Assembly: GCA_036852015.1 (NCBI GenBank)
Contig: JAANDG010000136.1
Span: forward strand, 1 to 64,000
Origin: Pelodera strongyloides
Taxonomy: Eukaryota > Nematoda > Chromadorea > Rhabditida > Rhabditidae
Direction: 5' to 3'
Length of the DNA stretch: 64,000 bases
This document shows positions 46,901-60,300 of the stretch, in pieces. The position numbers were made by a program, and so were the translations under genes. Position 1 is the stretch's first letter. The number at the start of each line of letters is the position of its first letter. Under the pieces are notes generated by a model that was not told where the DNA came from, made no database searches, and was given only the letters and a program-made list of their open reading frames with translations.

Positions 46901-49900
46901 GCAGGTTGGTGATTATTGCGACAAAATAAGTCAAATTGATAAATACAATTTTCCGTTGGACAAACTTACTTCGGCGAAAATGCAGCTTACGAGAATTTTG
47001 CTTTTTGCGTAAAAATTGAAAATTGAAAATTCATAAACCTTTGTGGTATATACTAGACTATGCCGATCGTTATACTTAAAACATGAATAGGTAAACTATT
47101 CAATAATTCGATAATTACAGCAATGTCATCATCCGGAGCAATTGTTTTCGAAATCCGATGGCCGAATATGAAATTGCCACCGAGTTGGATCAACACGCAA
47201 AGGTTTGCCTATTTTTTTTACAATTCAAAAGCGTGCTGTTCGGTTTTTCCTGTGTGCGCGGCCCACCCACTCGCGGCTCACCCACTCAGGGTGGAAAACT
47301 TTGCCGCGTAACTGTGGCAGTCTTATTGCTCAGAAGGGGCCCGTCGGTTTTGTAGCTATAATACAACCTAATTAGCAGCCTCATCCATCGACCAATATTT
47401 ATAGAAGCATTTTTTAGAAATATTTATCACCGGTTGTCAGGTCCCTTTATGCATTTTTAGATTTACTTTAGGTTATCGACGCTCGCGAGAACAACTGGGC
47501 GCCAATGGGGACACCAAATCTTGTGCCATATTTTATGAGGAGAATATTTGATCAGGTGAACATGGGTTACATGGTAAACTAAACATCCGTTTGTGTGCTG
47601 GAAAGGCACGGAATGCACAGTCATTCGCATATAAAAAATGGTACTGCAGCTGTGCAGCAACGTCTTAAATCCACGTGTCTCATCACTTTGAACGTTTACC
47701 TGTTAATTATTTTCCCTCAGTTCAACCGGTACTCCCTGGCCACGATTCAAATCGATCCGTATTCGGCAGTGTGCAATGAGTTCAGTCCTCGGATCACCAG
47801 ACTACAGGAGTATTTCAGGCAAGTATCGATTTCTTGAGTATGTATTTTTGTCCAACGAGGCCGTGCGCCACAGGTGCGCAATATGTTCGCCATTGATGTG
47901 CCATGTTTCGATGGTCATAGCTGAACTGTTTCGAATTTGTTTACACGGTGACAATTGTCGATCTTCTTCTCTGCCGTTAGGTCAGACAATACCTATTAAA
48001 ACGATGTTTAGACCCTTCAAAAACGAGAGTCAACCGTATAAACTGGGCGGTACCATCTATGAGAATCATGATCTGCCAGTTGGCCGCTACGATGTAACCG
48101 AAGACTTACATGTCGCACCGGGAGCCAAGCTCTCAATTGCCTATGGAAGTGTCCTGCAATTCGCCGATAATGTTGGAATGCTGGTGCAGGTAGGATTCTC
48201 TTTCCTTTGTCTCTCGTTCTACTTCTCTCGTCCCAGCTATGTCCCAGCTTCTCTCTGAGACTCTCTCTCACTCTTTCTCTCTCGAGGTTAATCCCTCTCT
48301 TCCTCAATTTTTCTCCATTTCTATTCTCCAACTTTCTGAAACATTCTCTATTTTTTTTTCTTCGTCCTCTCTTTTTTCCGTACCTAGTATTTGTTAATAT
48401 TCTGGATTCATCTACCAAGTATTCAGGGTGAACTCCAGCTTCTCGACCACAACGCGGATCAGAATCCGAGCGCCAAAGTTCTCTTCACAAGTCAACCGTT
48501 TATCCTGAAACCTCATAATAATACACGATTAGTTGATGAAGACGGCAACGAACACGTGACCGAAGGACGGCTAGAGGTGAGCATTAATTAATTTTAGTAT
48601 TGTACTTACTTTGGGAAAATTTGCATATGATACGCATTTTCTATGTATCCTATGCAAATTTTTGGTGCCCGTCCGAAGCTTTCGGCACCAAATTTACATA
48701 GGATACATAGGACATGCGCATAATGTGCAAATTTCCCAAATTGGTTACAGTACTGCTTTAACAATACGTGTATTACTCCATTTTAAGGATGGCCTTCTCG
48801 GATTGTGATTAGTTTCCCATGTAAAGGTTACCGGTTCAATTCACCAAAGGTTTAAAAATTAGTAAATGGGTAAATATGGCGGCCTTGTTCTGCAACCGCC
48901 TGTACTATATCCCGGTATAGGGTGCATAGCAGGGTGGTGCACTTTTTTTAAAACCTATGGAATATTATTGATTTAAAATTCAATCTGATTCACCCAGGTG
49001 CTGATCGATGATGAATGGGGTACTGTATGCAATCGTTCCTGGACCGTCCAGCACGCTCTAATGGCCTGCAATCAACTCGGCATGACCGTAGACCCGGAAT
49101 ATTTTGAAAATTGGAGAATTTTCCCGCCACCTGGCGAATTGCCAATAGTTATGGATAGCATTCGATGCGAGGAGAATGAAGTGGGTTTATGTTCTTTTTA
49201 TGAAAGACGGCATTTTAAGGACTTTGAAAATTGGAGTAAAATACATCTCTTACGAAAGAGAGTGAGCGAGATCTAGAAAGTGAAATTACAACATACGGCG
49301 ACTGAATAATTTATTAACAAACTTCAGTAACTGGGAAATTATAGCAGCGAGCACTTTTAGGTGGATATTACCAAGTGTCGTATCGACGGAACGCTGCATA
49401 ACGTGAAGGCAAGTTGTCGAGCAACCGAAGTTGTCGGTAAGTTTTTAAAGTTAATACAATTATTGATGAATTACAAGAATTATATTTTGTATTTATGACT
49501 TATGTTGTCCAGCTACATTGAAATCAGTGTTCGGCTGATTTACTTCCTTGTTCAACCTTTGTAGACTCATATGATTTTCCTCTAATTTGGCCGCTTTGTA
49601 TTTACTCCTTTGCGTAGTGAGACTCCAGTTGATGTAAATTATTATTATTATTATTTATAATGTAGTACCTTCATGAATTCTCAGTATGGTCACATGACTC
49701 TTTTAATACCGTAATCTTCAGGAATCCGTTGTGTGGAACCCCGATGGGCCGGTGTACGGTATTCACTTCTGGCCAATCCGCCTACAGTAACCGGGCAGAC
49801 GACGATGAACAATTGGATCATTGAGAAGGCCGGCCTATTCGACTTCAGAAAACCACAATTCTCGTCGGCACTGCAAATCGACTGGAATTACCACACGTTC

Positions 49901-52900
49901 CATAATATTGAGATTAGGTTAGTGAGTATTGAATGGCTCTATTTATGCCTCTCTCACTCTATGTTTCTCTGTTTTCATCTCTCTCTCTTCCTATCTCTTT
50001 TTCTTTTTATCTCCTTCTCTCTCCCCCTCTCTCTCTCCCCCTTCAAATTTCGTTATTCCTCTAGTTTTCACATAAAGACTCACCTTAGCGTTTTTTTCGT
50101 AGGATAGGATAGGTAATATGAAATATGACTAGCGTGCTCAACAGGGATGTGTTTTTTTTTACTGTATTAGATTATTAGGGAATACAACCTGTTTCAGGCC
50201 CCCTTGCCCTATTTAATTTCTTATGATTATCGAGCAAATAACTCTTTCTGGTTTACCGTGTACCATCTGTGTCCTTGCGCTGATTATCTTTCTTTTCATT
50301 TTCGTCCACAAATTTACTTTCATATTTTCAGAAACAATTTCTGGAACGGTCTGGACATCGTCTACAATGATTTGACAAAGAAACCGGCCATTCGAAACTC
50401 GATAATACGAAATAATAGGAGACACGGGATTCGATTGCGATCTAATGGAATCACGATTGAAAATGTGAGGTTGAATTCTGTATTATGTTGTTTCTGTTGA
50501 GCCATAGAAGCTTGGACAAAAATCAATACTTAATTTCAAACAATATCTAGCCCTTCAATAAAAGAGCAAGCGATAAATTGGATACAGCTACAAAGAATGC
50601 AGCAGAAAATAAACAAATTAGCGCTTCAAAGCCAATTCTGAGTTAAATAACCAAATTAATTAGATGATGACTTGGTCACCGGACATTTTATTTTTAACTA
50701 TGTTGCAGATCACCATCTCGCACTCGGGTTTCTCGGGGATCCGTTATGATCCCAAACTGTCGGCTGCTCTTCAAAGGGATATTGTCTCCTGGCTGGACAA
50801 GAAAGTTCAACCGGAAATGGAGGTTGGTGAAGCATTCTTTAGAGATGTTCAACATACGTTTCAATATTTGGGAGTATCCCACATATGTTCAACATACGTT
50901 TCAATATTTGGGAGTATCCCACATATGTTCAACATATGTTTCAATATTTGGGGGTAGAGATGTTCAACATACGCTTCAATATATGGGAATGGAGATTTTT
51001 CTTCCAAGATATGGGAGCTGAGAAAGCGTCGAATTTTAGTGACAGCAACCCCCTTATGTACTGTATAGGAGCGAAATCAGAGTCGGTATTTTAACTGAAC
51101 TTTTCCATCTCGGAATCCCATCTCGGAATAGTCGTACAGTAAAGAAATAGCATGGAATGGCGGAGACCGAGACTATTCCGAGATGGGATTCCGAGATGGA
51201 AAAGTTCAGTTAAAATACCGACTCTGATGTTGCTGTTGCTTGAGCCACCAGTATACCAATGTATCTCTCGAGTTTCATAATTATTAGGCCTTTTGTGCAT
51301 GCCAATATTAAATATATTTTTTTTTACAATTTTCTTTAAGCGAAACAACGTGTTTCTAATTCCGAACAGTCGAATACGAGCATTGGAAGTTGAAGAGTCG
51401 GTGCTCAATCAGAGACGATTCCTAGTGGCCAAGAACACACCGGAATGCCCTCTAGGTTGGTTAGGGAGTTTACAGACTAAGAACTAAAAGAAAAATGCCT
51501 AACCCGTTTTGTTTTCGTGTCCTGAGCCAGATTCATATGTCTTCTGTGGCTAAATCCGATTTTACAAAAAAAAATGCGTAACCGTTTATTACCTGTTGAC
51601 TTACTGTATTCTTCTTGTACAGATGTTGTGAGCATTAATCCCAACCAGAATTGACAACACAAAGGATATTATATGTGTTTTATTCGTCAACGTTTCGAGC
51701 GTAGGTCATCATCAGGACATTACCTACAAAACATAACATAATCACAGAGTTATCACATACACATCAATCACAACAACAACACGATCACGTTCTAAAGAAA
51801 GAAAGGTAAGACAATGTGCGAGGGTACAGGTACAGTGTGAGACAAAATGCTCACAACATCTGTACAAGAAGAATACATCTACTCAGGTCACACCTGGCAT
51901 GCATGCTGTCAATTAAAAAACATGCATGCCGCATCCAAATGGCATGCATGCAGTCATGATCTACGTTCCTGGGTGCGCAGCGCACCGCGTACCCAGCCGC
52001 GCAAACTACGTTCCTGGGTGCGCAGCGCACCGCGTACCCAGCCGCGCAAATTGGAGTGCACGCGTAGCCAGCCGCGCAAATTGGAGTGCGGGCGTAGCCA
52101 GCCGCGTACCGCGCAGAGGGGCCCCGGACAGCCGCGTAGTTTGCAAACTACGCGGCTGGGTGCGCGGTGTCTCGGGGCTCCGGTCCTCAACCGCGCAGCG
52201 CACCCCCAGCCAACCGCGCAGGGGGCCCCCAGCCAACCGCGCACCCAGCCGCGCAATTTCGAAGTATCCGCTGTCACCACCCAATGTTTCTTTTCAATTA
52301 TTAGACATGCGCTTTGTGGCCGAGTGGTCTAAGGCGCTGGCTCCAGAACATAATGAGTGAATTTCGTAGGTTCGATTCCTGTTCGGTGCATTTGTTTTGC
52401 GGATGTGGTCTGTCTTTTTATTTTTGCCTTAGAGGGCTAACCGCGCAGGGGGGCACCGGCCAGCCGCGCAGGGGGGCACCGACCAGCCGCGTAGGGGGGC
52501 ACCGACCAGCCGCGTAGGGGGGCACCGGCCAGCCGCGTAGGGGGGCAAAAAGAAGGCGCGAGCGCCCCTGGCTGGGGGTGCGCTGCGCGGTTGGAGACCA
52601 GAGAATTGGAGTGCACGCGTAGCCAGCAGCGCAAATTGGAGTGCGGGCGTAGCCAGCCGCGTACCGCGCAGAGGGGCCCCGGCCAGCAGCGTAGTTTGCA
52701 AACTACGCGGCTGGGTGCGCGGTGCCTCGGGGCTCTGGTCCTCAACCGCGCAGCGCACCCCCAGCCAACCGCGCAGGGGGCCCCCAGCCAACCGCGCACC
52801 CAGCCGCGCAATTTCGACTATATCCGCTTCACCACCCAATGTTTCTTTTCGATTATTAGACATGCGCTTTATGGCCGAGTGGTCTAAGGCGCTGGCTCCA

Positions 52901-54085
52901 GAACATAATTAGTGAATTTCATAGGTTCGATTCCTGCTCGGTGCATTTGTTTTGCCGATGTGGTCTGTCTTTTTATTTTTGCCTTGAAGGGCTAACCGCG
53001 CAGGGGGGCACCGGCCAGCCGCGTAGGGGGGCACCGGCCAGCCGCGTAGAGGGGCACCGGCCAGCCGCGTAGGGGGGCAAAAAGAAGGGGCGAGCGCCCC
53101 TGGCTGGGGGTGCGCTGCGCGGTTGGAGACCAGAGATGACTGCATGCATGCCAAATCTCAAAAAGCATGCATGCCGCACGATTGACGGCATACATGCTTT
53201 TTGACCGCATGCATGCGAAAGTTCAGCCATGTATCCATAACGCTAATGGAGCGTGCAAAAGAAGAACTGTTGACTTACTGTCCATAAATATTCTACCATA
53301 TCATGTGGTGCCTCGTCGGTGCGCTGTTGACTTAAAATTTTATTTATTGTTTGATTTCAGTTTTATTCGAAACATGCCTATACGAGATGGATCTGATGGC
53401 ACGAGGACATCAATATGGATTGGATTCAAAAATGGCCATCCAGGTATCTATTCTATCCAGTTTTCCCGAATTCTTATAAATATAAATAATTAATAAATTC
53501 TTATAAATGAGCCATGATATATTACTAATGGGCAGAGAAGAGAGTCCGCATGCACCGCATCCGCGGATTCGGTTGATGTAACGTTTGCACTTTATCTCCA
53601 AATAACAATCGCAAAGTGAGTCTAAAGACTTAAAGAAAAAACCTTTAGAAGTCACTTCTTAAGGTTAAACCTCTTTTCTTTAGGCTTCGCGATCTTTTTT
53701 TTGTATGCTGCATTTATCCTTTAGATCGTGCACCCTGCGAGCAACTCTTCTGATGAAGACGCAGTCCTAATCGACCCGGTTTCAAAAATGGAGTACTCGG
53801 TGCGAAAGGATCAAATCCATTTTCCAATTGTTTCTAAAGGAAATACGATGAAGTTACGGTACACGAGAAGCTTCGGAGAACCGAAGATGATCATTCTTGT
53901 ACTCTATCTTGACAGTGAGTTTTCTGTTAATCATATAAAAGTTTCATAAAAAAACACAGAAATATATAGAGAGAAATAGACGGATGAAAGAGAGAGGGAG
54001 GGAGAGACAGAGAGCGAGAGAAATAGAGCACGGGTAGCAGGAAAGAGAGAGCTCCGAGATAGAAACAGAGAACAGAGAGCGGGAA

Positions 54086-54124
<39 letters not shown>

Positions 54125-57100
54125 GAGCATAAAATGTACAGATGAAAATGTTTCCTCTTTGCAGCCCAAGAGTACCTGGACCGTTTCGTGCACGTGTACA
54201 AATCTAGAATTGAGTACAATCAATACGGAATCTCATCTGTTCATTATTCAAATCTCACATTTGACGACGGAACACTGGCGAATCGATGGAAAGAGGAGAA
54301 ACTCTGGTTCCAGAAGGTAGGGTCATCCCTAAATTCTGGGAAGTCCGGGAATATTTGGGAGTTTGGGAGTTCCCTGGGAACAAGCTCCCCGGGGACAGAA
54401 TATCTTTGCGAAGGAATGGAAAACTTCTTTCATACTAATCGGGAAAATTTAAAATTAGCTCGCACGAGTGATTGATAGTTTGTGGGTGATAGTCTATCGA
54501 TCAATATCTACCTGTCGACGTAGGTTGCCGATGTTAACAATTATCTAAAATTTACGAGAAGGTAATTATAACTTATTAATTAGTTAATTATAGGTGAATT
54601 TCACGGGCAACACGGAAGCCGTTCTATGGATGAACAGTCCACAGCACGAAGTTGTGCCCGGAACTCCAATAGCCGAGGTGAGGCTAATTAAAATTTCAAC
54701 AATTACATAATTTTCATACTGTAGTAAGATAAAGAGGAGGTAATTACAATAGTAGGACTATGATAGTTTTGAATGTATTTCGCCAAGCACTGATTGTATT
54801 GCTTGAAAAATAATACAAATACATACCAGGTAAAATGCGGGTTTTTGATAAGGTGCCGCAAGCCTAAAATGAGGATAATGCTTTTTTTTTGATAAGCTTT
54901 ATATGTGTTTATTTTCAGATCTCCTACCACATTGATAACTGCTCAATTCATAATAACTTTGGTCCGCTGATTGAAACTCATCGGGATATTTTTGCCTCAG
55001 CTAATGTGTTCAACTGGAACTTGTGGTAAGTTAGTATCATTATTTATTAAACTCTGTACCGCCCAATTTCATATGAACATTAGCCCAGCAAGTGCATAGT
55101 ATGTGCCTATTGGTACGCCTTCTGATCGCTCTTCCATTCCCCTGGTAATTTAAAGGAATGTAATTCCAACAACGCTTTGCGGACTTTGCGCGCAATCTTA
55201 GCGCAAATGGTGCGCGAATGGTGTTCAATGCCAATAGGCGCACACCAGACGCACTGCTTGTGCTTCTCAGTGAGCCCCCATGTTTCATCAGGGTTTTATG
55301 GATAATATAAAATAACTGCAGGTCTAACACCTTCGAGAATAACACGAATAGTGGTTTGTCAGTCCGTTTCCCGGATACTTATGACCTGTTGTCAAGATCA
55401 GGACACACATTCTGGGTCAGTTTTTACATTTATTCATTGTTTATGTTAGTTACCTGTTATACTCACTGTGAATCGTATTAGTTTTTTTCTTTTTTGAATC
55501 TATGCAGCTTTTTGGATGGAGAATTGACGTAAATTATAAAACAGTAATTCGTCCGAATTTGTGGTGACCCCATCCCTTTAAGTGCATAATTAGTATGTAC
55601 GTGTGTGTAAAGTGTTCTTTCAGATGACCGAAAACCGATTCCAAAATAACGACGATTTTCGTATTCTGGTGGACGGCTTCTTCTGCTACGGAAATATTTC
55701 GTCGAACAATTTCACTGACAATTACTCAAGAAAAGACTTCGGACTTGTTGAATTGGCCGGAATGGAAAAGCAATTAATTGTGGAGAGGAATCGATTTTTT
55801 ACCAATCAGGTGAGGCAATTAGTAATTATCCGAAAACTGAAAGTTAATAATTTTTGTTGCGTTGATCCAAACTTGTATGTGAACTTTTCGTCTAGCTTTT
55901 GGATTTTTAACTAATTTTCTACCGCGACCGTGAGCATTTCTCCAGTTTGTCGCTTCATTATTTTCCGGAAGAATCGAACCATTGACATGCTTCCTCAAAT
56001 GCAAGAAGCCACTACACCACCGTATACTATGTGATTTGGTGGTAGTTCTACCGTAACCCCTGCCGTTTCAGGGAAATTGGATGATCAAAGTGAATATGCA
56101 CAGTCAAACGATGCGAAACGGTTCTGTACATATTCCAATGTACATACAGTATAACTATCTCCAACACAATCATTTTATCAAGGTCGGAAATGTCTTTCTA
56201 TGATGCCCATATGGTAATTCAAACGTTAGTTCAAATGCACTGAGGACATTAAAGGCCGCCTGAGCCTAAGTTTTGTAAATTTTTGGTTGTCATATGGTAA
56301 TTATGCTTGCACCCTCTGTTACCCAACAGTATCACAAAATATGAGACGCTAAGCGACAACGTGCATGGTTTCTGAATTCTCCGAGCGACAAGAAAACAAG
56401 TTGCCCAAAATATTAAACAGTTCAGCGTGAGTTTTAAAACCACGTGTCATATCACTTTAATAACCTATAAATCTTTTTTTTTAGAGTACCCAGGACTATG
56501 TGGACATGTGGCCAAGGTCCTATGCAATTGGTGTGTTTGGCACTCAGCGGGTGGACGTTCACTTTAATCGATTGAAAAATGTGCTTATGGACTTTGAACT
56601 AGTGGCTGGGTGTACGGTAAGTATATTTTTTACCGTGTGGACATCCACACTACAGCTATACACCTTTTACAGAGCAAATCAGCCGTGATCAGATCTGCTA
56701 CAAAAAAGACCGCTCGTTCATTTCGTGCCGTGTCTCTTCATATAAAAATACCACATGCTTTCTTGGTGCATAAGTTTCGCCTAATTCTACTTTGAGAAAT
56801 TTGCATCTGTAGCGAATATCCTGTGTATCCTAGTTAATTTGGTGCCGGAAGTTTCAGACGGGCGCCAAAAATTTGCATGGGATACATAGGAAATTCTTAG
56901 CGTATGCAACTTTCCCAAAGTAGGTACAGAACTTTAAAGCGAAATGCTAGCCCCTTTGGAAAATTTGCATATGATAAGCAAATTCTATGTATCCTATGCT
57001 AATTTTGTACGATCGTCCACGGCAATCGTACAAAATTAGCATAGGATACATAGGAGTTGCTCATCATATGCAAATTTTCCAAAGAGGCTAGCATTTCGCT

Positions 57101-57247
57101 TTAACGTATAAATTCCAGCCAACCGTCGCTCTGGACTCGATGAATGTGACGTACAATTGGTGGGGGACAGGAAACGATGCTGAGATATCACAACGGGTCA
57201 GTGATCGTTTAGACTTATTATTTTTTTTTATTCTTTTTATTCGCGCC

Positions 57248-57278
<31 letters not shown>

Positions 57279-57279
57279 C

Positions 57280-57338
<59 letters not shown>

Positions 57339-60300
57339 TTTCCCCCTAGTATGTATAATCTCACAATCAGGACGCTTGCAGATCTTCGACTTCGACGACT
57401 GGAATATCTACACATTGGCCGATTTCTCTCCATTCTACATCACTGAAGAGCTCTTTCTCGATTTTTGGTGGAGACCGAAAATTGTGAGTGCAGATGTAAT
57501 TATTAAATAATTACCGAGAAATAATCTTATTAAAATAATTAGCGAATTTCTTATCACAAAGCACGGCACATCAAATTTCTATAAAATAGAAAAGGTTAAT
57601 GGTTCTCAGTCACTAGGTCGGACACAGTTGCCGTGCAAGTTCGGAAACAATGATTCAAGTTTCAGGCTCCATGATTTTGGCTTCTTGAATATTATAACAT
57701 AGAATATAGTGACTTCGCGCTCTGAAAATATAAGTTTCTCTTCAGGGCCAACAAGCTGAAGCGATTCGCAGTGAACCGACCGAATACGATCTCAAAGGCA
57801 GAATGTATCAGGACAAGAACTTGACGCTGATTATCGAAAAGTCGGTCGTTTATCTAATTATCGAATGCAATTGGGTTTAATTATTGAACGTATTGGAACG
57901 TCGGCTCATTATGTTCCCCTGCTTCCCCTACCGGGGACCAAAATCTAGTACAAATAGGCATAGGCAAACAGTGTTTTTTAAATGATAAATAACAACGGTT
58001 TATAAAGTACTTACTGGGGAACAAATATATAGCTGTATGGCAGTATGTTCTGAACTGCGGTGAAACATGCATATAAAATTACAAACAAATTACACAAGGA
58101 AAACATAAAACTAAAGACATAGGACAAAAAGACTTGCATAATGTGGTTCGAAAACGTTGGTAATTTCGCTCAGAGAACTATGATAAACATATTATCCGAT
58201 TAAATAAATTTCTTTAGATGGTACGAGTTCCCATTCTACTACAAACCGTTCCGACCCTACCGTATAACTAGAGATTTGACAATTATGCCGGGTGCTACGC
58301 TATATATTGAACGAGGGGTCGAGGTGAGTTGTCAAGTTCAGAGTTTTTATTATCGACCATAAACTTGTAAAATTGTTCTTGTAACACTGCTTACTTTCCT
58401 CTTTTATCCTGAAACGGATGGAAGTTCAGAATTTTTATTAAGGCGCATTTAAGATGGGAAATGTTTGAAGAATTCCGGGAAAAGTTGCTTCACATTGGAA
58501 ACGCAAGAAAAGTTTAGAGATGAGCCAAAATGAGAGACCCCATACAAACATAGCTGAATACCCTGCTTTTCAGCATTATGCAAATGTTCTATCCTGAACC
58601 GAACTTTTCCGGAATTCTTCAAATTTTTTCAACCCGAACGCGCTTTTATCGACCATAAACTTGTAAAATTGTTCTTGTAACACTGCTTACTTTCCTCATT
58701 TATCCTGAAACGGATGGAATCTTGAACCGTTATGTTATGTTATGTTATGTTTATGTTATGAATCAAACCATGCGGAATACGACCGCTTTTCAGAAGGGTT
58801 TGAAACGTGTTATAAATTCACAATCAAATCACCTATCCCAATAGTTTACTGCTACTGGCCTGCTGCCCTAGGGTTTGACATTTTGCATAAGGACAAGGAC
58901 TAATAAACACTATTTTGTATTATTTTATTTTTAGTATTATTATTTTTACCCTTTTATTTCTTCAGGTTCACGTATGGCCAGGTGTACGGATTCTTGTGCT
59001 GGGCGATCTAGTAGCTGAGGGAACTTATTGGCAACCTATACGGTTTGTTTGTAAGAAGTAATAAATGACTTTATGATTGAATAATTAACAAATATTTTTT
59101 ATCAAGCGCTGTTTAATTTTCTAATCGATAATCCATACATGTAAAAAAAAAGGAATAAACGATTTCTTATCAATCAATAACATCAACATTCAGCAATTAC
59201 TTTCCTCGACGTTTTCCGATTTTTACACATAAAATGCTAAAAACGAGTGCGCAACTCCTTTAGCCGGATTTTTTTATACCGTGCTGAAGCATTATTTAGT
59301 TTATCTTTTTTTCAGCTTCAAACCCCTGAACGTCACCGAATTGGCAGAGATCCAAGGAAAAGTGGGCACACGGTATAAACGAAGTGTACTGTACTCGATA
59401 ACCAATCAGCGCCGAGGCAGGAGGAAGCGGAGTGACGTCACAATTAGAATAGCAGAATGGCAGAGAAGGAAACGAGCCTTTGATAGGTTTGTCTAATTAT
59501 TTGGATTTTAGTATTTTGAATAATGAAAACAAGTTCAGTATTGGGATTTCAGCGTAAATTTTAGCTGAAAATGTTACAATACATTGTTTCTTATCGGCTA
59601 GGAAAAATAAGATAAAAAGTGAATTACTAAGTGAATCCATCTCCGATCTAAGTTTTATTGTTCCATACGTGTATTCCTGACATTAGCGGTGAAACATTCA
59701 CATTTACGATAAAGGCAGCAAGCGCTAGGTAAAAAGCTTTCGCAGCAGTGTTGCTTCTTTGCTACACGATGCTCGGGCCCAGTATCATATCAAGCGTTTG
59801 CTTTTCCAATGTTTCTATGTTCAAATATTACTTAAAAAATCCGTTGCAGGAGTCGTGCTGACTACATCTACTCTGCTTTTCCCCCTCTGAAACGTGACGA
59901 CCCCTACTATCAGGAGTTCAGCGTCTCGCTCAATAAAAATGAATCGAAAAGCGATCGGGCCGGCTTCTTGCAGATTTATAATTCAACTACGGGAGAGATC
60001 GTTCCTTCGTGTGATCGGCAATTTACCATTAGAAATGCACAGGTGCGTGAGTAGATAAATACATGTTACAATTGGTTTAATTGTCCTTTTTCAGTCAATT
60101 CACCCCAAAATCGTCAATCCTTTACGTTTTCCATCTCCTCTATTGTAATTGATACGGTCTAGTAATTACATATTGTTTATTTATTGCCACACCATAAGAT
60201 GTATTGGGACCATGTGATAGTATAGTGTATTAATTCTCTTGCATAATTAATAATTCTACCGTATCCTAATTGCTACCGTATTCCAGGTGGTCTGTCGCGA

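Larger units (their letters stand above)
39411..47913 (+). other. Bark-like exons 8-25: first parallel beta-helix region
   Basis: Exons 39411-39531, 39645-39829, 40089-40199, 40581-40744, 42302-42399, 42561-42673, 42993-43117, 43513-43666, 43962-44026, 44259-44372, 44929-45049, 46177-46319, 46520-46630, 46822-46904, 47121-47202, 47472-47555, 47721-47822, 47874-47913. Repeated beta-helix rungs such as NGIRIERSARDGVYF, NSTIAWNRGHGIAV, DNNIGSGIHAI and NWGDGMNVTFAGGSV show hydrophobic-x-hydrophobic strands separated by N/G/D turns. The region ends with NNWAPMGTP followed by RRIFDQFNRYSL, the module-closing signature repeated later at exon 43. The 40-nt exon 47874-47913 is needed to keep phase (RNMFAIDVPCFDG). 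Confidence 0.85.
52050..53136. repeat. G+C-rich 555-bp tandem duplication containing tRNA-like segments, intron 33
   Basis: TTGGAGTGCACGCGTAGCCA occurs at 52051 and 52606, and the tRNA-like box A at 52317 and 52872, both offset by 555. Each unit has ~20-25-bp subrepeats built on CAGCCGCG and GGGGGGCACCG, and palindromes around GTTTGCAAAC. The block is far richer in G+C than anything else in the window. Flanks carry GCATGCATGC clusters (51895-51955 and 53139-53220). Long open frames in it are low-complexity by-products. Confidence 0.8.
50332..57840 (+). other. Bark-like exons 31-45: second beta-helix region with a CUB-like stretch
   Basis: Exons 50332-50464, 50709-50822, 51341-51455, 53361-53443, 53725-53914, 54165-54316, 54594-54677, 54919-55025, 55322-55415, 55624-55809, 56072-56182, 56485-56616, 57119-57206, 57371-57483, 57746-57840. 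Rungs include NSIIRNNRRHGIRLRSNG and CSIHNNFGPLIE. Exons 53361-53914 (CLYEMDLMARGHQYGLDS ... IILVLYLD) resemble a CUB-like fold. The module closes with TYNWWGTGNDAEISQR and QIFDFDDWNIYTLADFSPF. The donor of exon 43 is placed at 57206/57207 because only that one keeps phase with exon 44. Confidence 0.84.

Noticed and set aside
47721..47830. GC-AG intron (CAG|GCAAGT) after 47811-47818
   Set aside because: The resulting phase 2 does not fit downstream. The donor CAA|GTATCG at 47822/47823, plus the 40-nt exon 47874-47913, restores phase throughout with GT-AG introns.
51847..53230. Several 80-160-codon frames rich in Arg, Pro, Ala and Gly
   Set aside because: They overlap on both strands and follow the 555-bp G+C-rich duplication and tRNA-like segments, so they are composition artefacts.
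57119..57196. Donor CGG|GTCAGT at 57196/57197
   Set aside because: It leaves phase 0, but exon 57371-57483 needs phase 1. The next donor, GATC|GTTTAG at 57206/57207, fits and gives a protein matching the family.
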